This document shows, in pieces, positions 5,864-13,909 of a DNA stretch of 20,678 nucleotides. The notes under the pieces are model-generated. The model was not told the origin of the DNA. It saw only the letters and a program-made list of their open reading frames with translations, and searched no databases. Source of the stretch: a virus; the IMG/VR virus record IMGVR_UViG_3300034010_000547, positions 1 through 20,678 of that record. The stretch is one strand, 5' to 3'. The translations under genes and the position numbers were made by a program. Positions within the stretch are counted from its first letter, which is position 1; each line of letters starts with the position of its first letter.

Positions 5864-8800
5864 TCAGTTCCTTGTGTAATTAGAGTTGCCGGTTAGGACT
5901 TGCAGCAATTCGCGCATGCCATAGTAACTCTGGTACGGGACCACGGCAAGCGCTTGGTTGACGTCGCGCTTCGGCGGGTCGCGACCCGCCGCGAGGTCCG
6001 CCGCCACGCGACCCGCCGCGATGCCGCTATCCACCAGTCCGGCGGTCGGCCCGAGCAGCGCACCAAACGCGGCCGAGCTTTCCGACCCGCGCGTGCTTGT
6101 GACGCCGAGCCCGCCCGAGCCGCCCAGGGCCGCAATGGGCGATTTCACCGGGTTGAACCTATACTGGTAGCCGACCGCCCCTGTGACGCGCTCGGCGCGG
6201 TTGCTAAGGTCGAACAGCAGCGGAAAGAAGCCCGACCGGTCCAGCCCCTCGCCGATCAGCAGCGCCGGGTTTTTGGTCGTGTCCTCGACGTACTTCTTCC
6301 AGCGCTCCTGCCCGCCGCGCCACGCCGCCAGATAGGAGGTCAGCGCCCCGAGCGAGGTCATAACGACCAATCCGCCAATCAGGCGGCTATGGCTTTCCTG
6401 CAGGCCCCGGATCATAACGTTGCTGTGCGCGCCCATTGCGTAGCCCGAGAACTGCGTGAGCACCCTGCCGATCGGATGGTTTACAAACAGCGGCGCGTCG
6501 CCAGACTTGCGCAGGGAGATGATGCTGTTCACGTCGGTATTGACCGCAGCCCGGTACGTCCGCACCGCGTTCTCGGCGCGGGCGATTTCGGTTGCGCTGC
6601 CAGTCGCGTTCGCGGCGGCCAGCCAACGCTCGGTGTTGGCGACCCGGATGCCATCGACCGTCTGACCGTGCGCGGTGACGTACCGCGCGATGTCGGCCTG
6701 CGTCTGCTTGCCGATCCCAAGCATGCGCAGCAGCGCCTGCGGATCGCCGCGAACGAATGACCCGTCCTGCGGTTTGGCGTTCAGCACGGCTTCCAGTATT
6801 CGATGCTGCGATAACGTGGACGCGATGGCCTGCTGCGCGTCTGTAAACAGGTTCACGAAGTTCCATCGCGACGCGATGTTCGTGGCCTTCTGCATGACCC
6901 GCTCGACGCTCGTGACGCCGTTGATGAACGGATCGGCAATGTCGCCGTTCGCGACCTGCATGGCGTGGGTGACGCGCCCGGCGACCAAGCCTGACAGCTT
7001 CGCTTCCCGCAGCGACAGCTTCAGCCCTTCGCTGCCGGCGTTGAACGCCTGCGCCATCAGGTCCGGCATGTTGCGCATGTACGGTTCAAGCCCATGCACC
7101 ATTGCGGGTCGGTAAAATTCGCCGATGTTCGCCAGCAGTATGCCGCCCATCAGCCGGATGTAGTTGAAGTGCATCAGCATCCGCGTGATCGCGCCGAAGT
7201 TCGAGTTGTTCACGCCCGCGTTGTGCGTGCCACGGATTTTGTCGCGCCCGACCTGAATGTCCTCAATCGCTGACGCCTCGTCCGCCGCGAGCAGCCGGTT
7301 TGCCTCGACCTTGGCCGCCGCGAGGTTCTGCTTCGGCCCGAACTTGTCGCGCCCGAGCACCGCATTGATGCCCGCGACACCCTTGGCCTGATCGACAGCG
7401 ACGCGCATGTCGCTATATTCCTTAGCGACGACCGCAAGCTGGTCGGCCATGTCTGCACGCCCGAACCGTCGGGTCAGCTCGATCTCGCCTGCCATGGCGC
7501 GGGCATACCGGTTCGCGACCTCGCGCACGTCATCGACCAGCCAGCCACGCCCGGCCAGCAATTCGTCCGGCACCATGAACGTGCGATCCTTCAGCGGGCC
7601 GGTGCTGACCTTAGTGATGAACGACGGAATGTCCTCGCGCTGCTGCACCTTGCCGGTGATCGTGTCGTAAACATCTTTCGCGGCCTGCCGCCCGGCGGCT
7701 TCGAAGTCGTACCGCTCACCGCGCTCGATGCCAAGCGCTTTGCGCGCGCCCCACCGGTTGTCGAACCGACCTTCAACGTCTTCCAGCACCTTGCCGTACT
7801 GCGCCTCTTGCCGGGTCGCCCGCTCGGCGACCTGCTCGGGCGTCAACTTGGCCGCCCTCGCCTTCAGCTCCGCGGACTTCTCGCCGCGCCGGATGCTGCG
7901 CGCTGCGACCTGTTCGTTCACGGATTTCAACGTCGCCTCTAGCTCTGCGGCAAAGTCGCGCGCCGCCTCGACGGCGGTTTCGCGCCGCGACATGCGGTCG
8001 GCCAGATCTTCCAGCTTCGCGATCTGGCGCTCGTACTGCGCGATGACCGTCTTGGACTGGTCGATCTGCTTCGTGACGCGATCCGCCTCGCGCGTACCGG
8101 CACGGATCGCTGCCTGACCTTCCTGCCCCTGCGCCGCTGCACGGGCCGCCGCTTCCTGAAACGCTCGCTGCGGGTCCATCGCCTCGACATATTGCGCGCC
8201 GAGTTTGTTGGCGCGCTCCGCAGTCTTGGTTGCCTGCTCGCGCAGCTTCACGATCTGCTCGCGCACGCTGTCCGCCGCCTCGGCTGCGCGACCTTCCGGG
8301 TCACGGCGAATGTCGTTCAGCAGGTTCTTCGTGCGCTTGGCGAACGCCGCCAGTGAGCCGCTGACCTGATCTTCCAGTTCCTCGATGCGCTCCTGCAGAC
8401 GCTCGCCGCGCGCAAGCTGTGCATCCGGGTTGCGCTCACGCAGGTTGCGCATTCTGGTCTTCAACTCGGCGGACTTTTCTAGGTACGCTTCCAGTTCCGG
8501 CCCGCCTTGCTGCCTCAGCTTTTCAATCTTGGCTTTAGCTTCTGCCCGTTCAGCCGGTGTTCTCGCTGCCCGCAACTCGCCGCGCAGGACTTTAAGGTCG
8601 CTTCGGGCGTCTACGTGCACGGGGTTCTGCTGGTCCAGCAGTTCGCCCTGCCGCTCGATCTCCGCCATGCGGGCGGCTCGCGCATCGCCTGTCTGCCGAA
8701 GGTCGTCCAGTCGCTGACGGTACAGCGCCCGCGAGGCCGTGACCTTGGCCGCGTCTTCGCTGTAGGCAACCCCCATGCGCTCGGCAAATTGCCGCCCGAT

Positions 8801-10180
8801 CAAGTCCAGGAACTCGGGCTCGGACGCGAGCAGCCGATCCCGATTGTAAATACGGCTGAAGTAGCTGGCGGCCGTCTTTACGTCCAAGTCGCGCTCGTCG
8901 AGCAGGTACGTCCCGTCCGACCGCTTCATCTTCAGTGCGTCGTCGGTGAACGTGCCGAACAGCTTGCGGTACGCCTGCGCGGCCCGCGCGACGGCCGGGT
9001 TGTCCGACTGGTCGTTGTTGCGCATCGCTACGCCGACGGCCTTGTAGAAATCGTCCTCGCCCATTCGGACGCCGGCCTTGCGCATTTCCTTGTACGCCGC
9101 CTGCGCCTGTGTCGCGGCTTCGGCCTGCAGCGCTGTAACGCGGGTGCGAATGGCTGCCTCGACCGACACGCCCGTCGTCTCGCCTGCCGAGTGCATGGCG
9201 CGGTAGATGGTGTTCTCGTAAACTACGTTGCCGATCTGCCGAGCCGAAGCCGCGTACCGCTGCGTCGCGCGCAGGACCGGGTTGAACCGCCACGTCGTCT
9301 GCACCACTGCGCGGGCCGCCGCGCCCTGCACTTCCAGATCTGCGCGGCTACGTGGCGCGTCCACTGGATCGACAAAGAACGAACCTTCGGCGATGTCAGC
9401 ACCGCCAGCAGCAGGACGCCCGGCGGCCAGTTGTTCAGGAACGAACTCATTCGGAACCTTTCCTGATTGAATGTCTGCGATGTTTTCCAGTGCCTTCTGC
9501 GCAGCGATGCGCTCGTTCTTGCCGAGCACTGCCGCGACACCTCCGCCAAGCAGCGACCCGAGCACTGCCGCCGCACCGATGTTGATCGCGCTTTCCGCCG
9601 CCGTGCGCGTCTCCTGCGTTGCCTGCAGAAACCCTTCGGTCGCGGCCTGCGTGGCGCCCGCGCTGACGCCGCCGAGAAGCATGGACCTGCCAATCGACCA
9701 GCCGCCCTTTGCGCCGCGCACAGCCACGGTGCCGGGGATCAGCGTCGGGGCGTCGAATACGCCCGCCGCGATCTGCGCGAATGTGCCGGCCCATCCGGAA
9801 GCGGCCAGGGTTTCGCGGTCCCGCTGCTCCATCTCGATTTGCGCCTTCACGGCGTCCGCGCGCCGGGCGTTCAGTACCCCGATAAAACTATCCTCGTAGC
9901 CTTGAAGGTTGTTGCTGCGCACGTACTCAACCGGATCGAACTGCCCGTCGTCATCGTTGTCCACGCCGAGGTCCTTGCGCGACAGCATGGATGCCACGGT
10001 GTTGTCCTGCCGGAACGCCGCAGCAAAGACCGAGCGTGACGCCAGTTCCTGCGCCCGCGCCAACGACGCTTCGGTATCGTAGCCGGCGGTCGTTTCGGCG
10101 AGCGGCGGTTTCGCATAGTTCGCGAACAGCGCCGCCGGCCCTGCCTGCTGATCCAACTCGTCGAATGTCTTGAACGTCAT
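5864..10180 (-). CDS. T7 gp16-like internal virion (DNA ejection) protein
   Basis: This 1438-residue protein occupies the position of T7 gp16 (1318 residues), between the gp15-like gene and the fibre. Its N-terminal region has a hydrophobic, small-residue stretch (about 135-220, SMLLGGVSAGATQAATEGF and GAAAVLGSLLGGGVAAVLG). A very long charged helical region follows at about 485-815, rich in Arg, Glu and Ala. Further hydrophobic stretches occur near 1000-1035 (YIRLMGGILLANIGEFYRP) and 1264-1290 (LIGGLVVMTSLGALTSYLA), then GLDRSGFFPLLFDLSNRAE, a segment I associate with large podovirus internal proteins. By analogy it is packed in the capsid core and ejected to form part of a channel across the envelope. 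Unlike T7 gp16, no N-terminal lytic transglycosylase motif is visible. Start overlap ATGA with the upstream gene; AGGAGAGGG precedes the ATG. Confidence 0.8.
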   Translation of the reverse strand: MTFKTFDELDQQAGPAALFANYAKPPLAETTAGYDTEASLARAQELASRSVFAAAFRQDNTVASMLSRKDLGVDNDDDGQFDPVEYVRSNNLQGYEDSFIGVLNARRADAVKAQIEMEQRDRETLAASGWAGTFAQIAAGVFDAPTLIPGTVAVRGAKGGWSIGRSMLLGGVSAGATQAATEGFLQATQETRTAAESAINIGAAAVLGSLLGGGVAAVLGKNERIAAQKALENIADIQSGKVPNEFVPEQLAAGRPAAGGADIAEGSFFVDPVDAPRSRADLEVQGAAARAVVQTTWRFNPVLRATQRYAASARQIGNVVYENTIYRAMHSAGETTGVSVEAAIRTRVTALQAEAATQAQAAYKEMRKAGVRMGEDDFYKAVGVAMRNNDQSDNPAVARAAQAYRKLFGTFTDDALKMKRSDGTYLLDERDLDVKTAASYFSRIYNRDRLLASEPEFLDLIGRQFAERMGVAYSEDAAKVTASRALYRQRLDDLRQTGDARAARMAEIERQGELLDQQNPVHVDARSDLKVLRGELRAARTPAERAEAKAKIEKLRQQGGPELEAYLEKSAELKTRMRNLRERNPDAQLARGERLQERIEELEDQVSGSLAAFAKRTKNLLNDIRRDPEGRAAEAADSVREQIVKLREQATKTAERANKLGAQYVEAMDPQRAFQEAAARAAAQGQEGQAAIRAGTREADRVTKQIDQSKTVIAQYERQIAKLEDLADRMSRRETAVEAARDFAAELEATLKSVNEQVAARSIRRGEKSAELKARAAKLTPEQVAERATRQEAQYGKVLEDVEGRFDNRWGARKALGIERGERYDFEAAGRQAAKDVYDTITGKVQQREDIPSFITKVSTGPLKDRTFMVPDELLAGRGWLVDDVREVANRYARAMAGEIELTRRFGRADMADQLAVVAKEYSDMRVAVDQAKGVAGINAVLGRDKFGPKQNLAAAKVEANRLLAADEASAIEDIQVGRDKIRGTHNAGVNNSNFGAITRMLMHFNYIRLMGGILLANIGEFYRPAMVHGLEPYMRNMPDLMAQAFNAGSEGLKLSLREAKLSGLVAGRVTHAMQVANGDIADPFINGVTSVERVMQKATNIASRWNFVNLFTDAQQAIASTLSQHRILEAVLNAKPQDGSFVRGDPQALLRMLGIGKQTQADIARYVTAHGQTVDGIRVANTERWLAAANATGSATEIARAENAVRTYRAAVNTDVNSIISLRKSGDAPLFVNHPIGRVLTQFSGYAMGAHSNVMIRGLQESHSRLIGGLVVMTSLGALTSYLAAWRGGQERWKKYVEDTTKNPALLIGEGLDRSGFFPLLFDLSNRAERVTGAVGYQYRFNPVKSPIAALGGSGGLGVTSTRGSESSAAFGALLGPTAGLVDSGIAAGRVAADLAAGRDPPKRDVNQALAVVPYQSYYGMRELLQVLTGNSNYTRN

Positions 10181-12918
10181 CGGACAACCCTCTCCTGCGC
10201 CTTGGCCTGCGCCGCCCGTTCGACGTCAATCAACTTCTGCTGGTCTTTGATGGCGGCTCGATCCGCGCGGAACCGCTCGGTTTCCTCGCGCAGCCGCTGT
10301 TCGGCTTCGCGGCGCTGCTTGCGCTGCGCCTGCTCGGGCGTCAATACCTGGTCGGCAAGGTACGGCGGCAGCGTGGCCGGCAACCCGAACTGGTCGATAT
10401 ACTCGACCGGACCCTTGGCGACCAGTTCCGCGTTGGCCTTGTTCTTGTCGGTCACGTACTGCTCGATGTCCGGAAAGAACGCCCCATCAAGGACCAGAAG
10501 CTGTTGCGTTTCATCTTTCGGCGTGACGACAATCTGGTACGGCACCGATCGGTAGCTCGTGCGCTGCTGCGGATTGCCGCTGTCGCTGCGCGTGACCTCG
10601 ACGCCCTGCCGGCTGCGGAACACGGAACTCGTGCTTACCCCGTCGCGCTCGACCGGCATCAGCACAACCTGATCGGCTCCGACAACCACGCCGAGACGTT
10701 GCTGCACGATCTGCGTCGCCTGTTCACTGACCCACTTGTGTCCGTCTCGGGCGCCGGGCAGCGCCGGCAACCCGGCCTTGTCCGGCGGGTATCGCGTGAT
10801 GACGCCGTTCTGCACGCTGAACTGCTCTTTCATCTTGGCGTCGGCGTACTTCATCGCCACGGCTGGATCGCGGTGGACCTCGAACCCCTCGCGCGCAAAC
10901 TCGGCGTAGATCGAGCTGATCGCCGTGCGCTGCGGACCCTTCGGCATTTGCCCGCCGATCGTACCGAACCAGCTACCAGTCAGCCGACTTTCAACCTTCT
11001 CCTGCGTCAGGTAGTCCTTGCGGAACTTGTCCATCTGCTCGGACTTGACCGGGTTCAGCCGCTCGGGGTCGCGGTTCTCCTGGATCATGCGCTGCACGGC
11101 CTGCTCGGACGACAGCCCGAAATCCTGCGTCAAAAAGTCGTACCGCTGCGCCTGCTTCTGCAAGTCCGCACCGCCCTCGACGCCGGCCATCGCGTTCGGG
11201 TTCTGCCGCAGCATGTTGGATGCAGCGGTCAGCGCCGCCGTCATCTTCTGCGGGTCTTCGGAGATCATCGCGCCGCGCATTGCCGTGGCGAACTGCTGCG
11301 GCATGATGCCTGTGCGGTCGAACAGGACAGCCGCCGCCTCGGCGGGCGCTGCGCCCTGCTTGACCATGCTGTCGAACACCGCGCCGACGCCGCGCTTGTG
11401 CGAGCTGTCGTAAGGGTTTGCGACGCCGCGCCCGCCCTGCGCCAAGCCGATGCCGACGTTCAGGTCGGCGCTCGCTTCCTGCCGGTCCTTGATGATGCGC
11501 TCGGCACGCTGGATGTCGCTGATGTCGGTCAGCACGCCGGTTCGCCGCGCTGCTTCGTATGTCGCTTCGGGCGCCGGGCCTTCTTTCAACTGGACGTACA
11601 CGCTGTTGCGCTGCGCGGCCAGTTGCGCCTGGTTCGCCGCGTCCGTCGCTTTTTGCTGTTCGGCCAGCGCGCTTTTCGCCGTTTCCAGCACCGCCGCGCT
11701 CTGCTGCGGCGTCAGCGCCTGAGCATATGCGGGAGCCGGCGCCCCCGCGCCCCTGCCGGAAACCACCATATCCGCTTCGGAGTTTCGCCGGGCGGCGTTC
11801 ACCCCGTTGTTGTGAGACGCAAGATTGCGAACGGCCGCCGCGAGCCGCTGCGGGTCGCCTGACTGAGCCGCTACGGCCACCGAGTTCAGCGCGCCGCGCG
11901 ATCCACCTGCGCGCTCGCCGGGGCCGTCCCACGCCCCTGCCCCGTAGTTATAGGACAGCGACACCATGACGGCCTGCGCCGCCGGGGACAGCTTCTCCCA
12001 TGCGTCCTTGCCGATGGCCGCCACCGCAGCCGGCATGTACTCGTTCTTGACCCGACGGTCGAGGTCGCGTTCTGCGTCTTCGCGGCTGACGCTCATCCCT
12101 TGCTCGACGCGAACAACAGTCCCGTCGGCTTTGGTTATCGTGTCACTGCCGTAACCGATGCGCCAGGCGTTCACGTCCCAATACGGAGTTTCGCGAAAAC
12201 CCTCTTTGCGCCGCAGCAGGTCTTTCATGCCGCCGAGGCCCGGCTGCATGTTGGCGGAAATGTAACCTTCCGGGTTCTGTTGCGCCTCGGCTTGCGCCGC
12301 CGTGAACGCCAGCGAATTGCGCAGCTCCTGCTTGCGGGCCTGCTTCTCGAGCGGCGTCAGCGTGGACTTGTCGATCAGATCTTCCTGATCTTTGACGAAC
12401 TGTTCATAACTCGCTGGCTGCTGCTGCACCGCGACGCCGGCCTTGCGCTGTTCCTCGGTCAGGGTCAGCCGCGTGTTCGCATCCTGTTGCTGGTACTGAT
12501 CCTGGAACGCTTGCGCGGTTCGGCGGTTCTGGAACGACTGCGCTTTGGCGGCGTACTCGGCCCGCTTGTCGGCGGGCAGGCTTTCCAGCCACTGCCCGAA
12601 GCGCCCGGCGGTCGCGTCGCGCGCCGTCATCCAATGCCCGTCTGCCGCGCCCTGCATCGTGCGCTGGCGCTCTTGGTAGTCGAGATTGTCCTGCTCCTGA
12701 AGCTGCAGGAATTGCTTCTCGTAGTCGAAGTCTTTCACGCGGTCGGCGTTCGCCTTGATTTTGGCCGCAAGCTGAAGCCCCGCGTCTGCCAGTCCCTGCG
12801 TGGCACGACCGATCTGGCCGCCGAAATCGTCGGCGTTGGCGCGGTCAACCTGCATGCGCGCGTTTGGCAGGTCTTCGCGGTTGCCCGCCGTCATCAAGTC
12901 AAGCGGAAGCCGTGCCAT
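10177..12918 (-). CDS. T7 gp15-like internal virion protein with lysozyme-like domain
   Basis: The 913-residue product begins MARLPLDLMTAGNREDLPNA and has a Gln- and Ala-rich helical N-terminus (about 40-215). A lysozyme-like domain follows at about 228-385: KEGFRETPYWDVNAWRIGYGSDT with candidate catalytic Glu239 and Asp248, then MSVSREDAERDLDRRV, AAQAVMVSLSYNYGAGAW, and a C-terminal NGVNAARRNSEADM that matches the closing motif of GH24-type lysozymes. The remainder is long and helical, ending in a basic Arg/Gln-rich tail. By position it is the gp15 equivalent (747 residues in T7) with an added muralytic domain, which would open peptidoglycan locally during DNA entry. The residue aligned with T4 lysozyme Thr26 appears to be Arg253. 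Three bases separate it from the upstream gene. Confidence 0.82.
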   Translation of the reverse strand: MARLPLDLMTAGNREDLPNARMQVDRANADDFGGQIGRATQGLADAGLQLAAKIKANADRVKDFDYEKQFLQLQEQDNLDYQERQRTMQGAADGHWMTARDATAGRFGQWLESLPADKRAEYAAKAQSFQNRRTAQAFQDQYQQQDANTRLTLTEEQRKAGVAVQQQPASYEQFVKDQEDLIDKSTLTPLEKQARKQELRNSLAFTAAQAEAQQNPEGYISANMQPGLGGMKDLLRRKEGFRETPYWDVNAWRIGYGSDTITKADGTVVRVEQGMSVSREDAERDLDRRVKNEYMPAAVAAIGKDAWEKLSPAAQAVMVSLSYNYGAGAWDGPGERAGGSRGALNSVAVAAQSGDPQRLAAAVRNLASHNNGVNAARRNSEADMVVSGRGAGAPAPAYAQALTPQQSAAVLETAKSALAEQQKATDAANQAQLAAQRNSVYVQLKEGPAPEATYEAARRTGVLTDISDIQRAERIIKDRQEASADLNVGIGLAQGGRGVANPYDSSHKRGVGAVFDSMVKQGAAPAEAAAVLFDRTGIMPQQFATAMRGAMISEDPQKMTAALTAASNMLRQNPNAMAGVEGGADLQKQAQRYDFLTQDFGLSSEQAVQRMIQENRDPERLNPVKSEQMDKFRKDYLTQEKVESRLTGSWFGTIGGQMPKGPQRTAISSIYAEFAREGFEVHRDPAVAMKYADAKMKEQFSVQNGVITRYPPDKAGLPALPGARDGHKWVSEQATQIVQQRLGVVVGADQVVLMPVERDGVSTSSVFRSRQGVEVTRSDSGNPQQRTSYRSVPYQIVVTPKDETQQLLVLDGAFFPDIEQYVTDKNKANAELVAKGPVEYIDQFGLPATLPPYLADQVLTPEQAQRKQRREAEQRLREETERFRADRAAIKDQQKLIDVERAAQAKAQERVVR

Positions 12919-12921
12919 CTG

Positions 12922-13467
12922 TCACCCGTAAACCCGGCTCGCGCCGGTCAGAAGTGTGGTGCCCGCGTTGATGAACCCGGCGGTGCGGGAGTTTCGCGCG
13001 TTGGCCTCGCTCAAGGACGCCGAAGCGCGCAGTCCGCGCGCTCGCACGCTGCCCTCGTACAGTGCGGTCAGCCCTTCAAGCGCCCCCTGCGTTTCGACCA
13101 CGTTCAGGATGTCCGCGACGCTGCCCTCTGTGTCGAAGCCACTCTGAAGCGATGCCGCTCGCGTGGCGGCGACCTTCTGCCGCGTGCGCGTCGCCTGCTC
13201 GGACGCTCGCGCCGCCGCGTTCTGGTTCTCCTGGTCGGCTTGCTGCCGCTGGACCTCGGCGTTGTATTTTGCCGCGTCAGACGCCGCCTGACCCTGTTGC
13301 AGCGCACCAAGCGTCCCGATCAGCGTCGAGCCGACAGTCAGCGCCGTGCCAAGCGAAAACCCCGATCCAGCCGTGGCGGCCGTCGCGCCCGCTGCGGCCG
13401 TGCCCGCACCGAACACACTGCCAATCGCCGAGGCGACACTCGAAACAACCGGGATAAGAAAGGCCAT
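12922..13467 (-). CDS. T7 gp14-like internal virion protein
   Basis: The 181-residue product (T7 gp14: 196) has a hydrophobic Ala/Gly-rich N-terminus, MAFLIPVVSSVASAIGSVFG followed by more small residues through about 65 (GSTLIGTLGALQQGQAA). A charged helical middle follows, with KYNAEVQRQQADQENQNAAA, and then NARNSRTAGFINAGTTLLTGAS at the C-terminus. This pattern, a membrane-prone start with a helix running into an Ala/Gln-rich coil, is what podovirus gp14-type ejection proteins look like; they are thought to insert in the outer membrane after release from the capsid. It sits between the gp13-like and gp15-like genes with gaps of 1 and 3 bases. Function is by synteny and composition. Confidence 0.75.
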   Translation of the reverse strand: MAFLIPVVSSVASAIGSVFGAGTAAAGATAATAGSGFSLGTALTVGSTLIGTLGALQQGQAASDAAKYNAEVQRQQADQENQNAAARASEQATRTRQKVAATRAASLQSGFDTEGSVADILNVVETQGALEGLTALYEGSVRARGLRASASLSEANARNSRTAGFINAGTTLLTGASRVYG

Positions 13468-13468
13468 G

Positions 13469-13909
13469 TCACACCGTCCGTGCGTACATCACATAGTCAA
13501 TTCCGTTCGCGAATTTGCGCATAAGGCCCTCCTTGTGAAACCCGAGCGCGCGCATCCAGCGGTGCCCTTCGGCGTGGTGCCGGTCAACATACGCTTCGAC
13601 GCGCTCAAACTCAACCTGTAGAACTTCAAGTTGCCGGCGGATTTCGCGTGTCATCGCCAACATGGCCGGGCCGCTATCCGCGCCGATGAACCCCCACACC
13701 GCCGTTCGGCCTTGCCACATCGGCGTGTGGCCGCCGAGCGCGACGAGCTTCCCGTTCATCCTGACGCCCCACACCGGACCAGACTGGATGAGCCGAAACA
13801 GGTTATCCGGCGTGCACGGCGATTGACGGCGCTGCGCGGGCTGCGGCTCGAGCTCGAGCGCCATGGAGGGGCGAATGTCGCGCGTGATCTCAATTATTGA
13901 TTTGCGCAT
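13469..13909 (-). CDS. T7 gp13-like protein with GNAT acetyltransferase fold
   Basis: The 146-residue product resembles the GNAT-fold internal proteins found at the gp13 position of T7-like phages (T7 gp13: 138 residues). Visible elements are VWGVRMNGKLVALGGHTP (strand-turn-strand), TAVWGFIGADSGPAMLAMTR, then VEAYVDRHHAEGHRWMRALG and GFHKEGLMRKFANGIDYVMY, the usual GNAT closing pattern in which a helix precedes a beta-bulge strand. The clear acetyl-CoA R-x-x-G-x-G/A loop is not evident, so it may be structural rather than enzymatic. It overlaps the nozzle gene by 20 bases; the Shine-Dalgarno before ATG 13909 is weak, and a shorter start at 13864 has none. In T7 this protein is needed for virion maturation. 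Confidence 0.75.
   Translation of the reverse strand: MRKSIIEITRDIRPSMALELEPQPAQRRQSPCTPDNLFRLIQSGPVWGVRMNGKLVALGGHTPMWQGRTAVWGFIGADSGPAMLAMTREIRRQLEVLQVEFERVEAYVDRHHAEGHRWMRALGFHKEGLMRKFANGIDYVMYARTV

Noticed and set aside
10504-13524. Two long plus-strand frames of more than 450 codons (10504-11862, 12100-13524) opposite the ejection genes
   Set aside because: They are Arg/His/Leu-rich shadows of the gp15- and gp14-like genes, cross gene boundaries and lack ribosome binding sites or recognisable domains.
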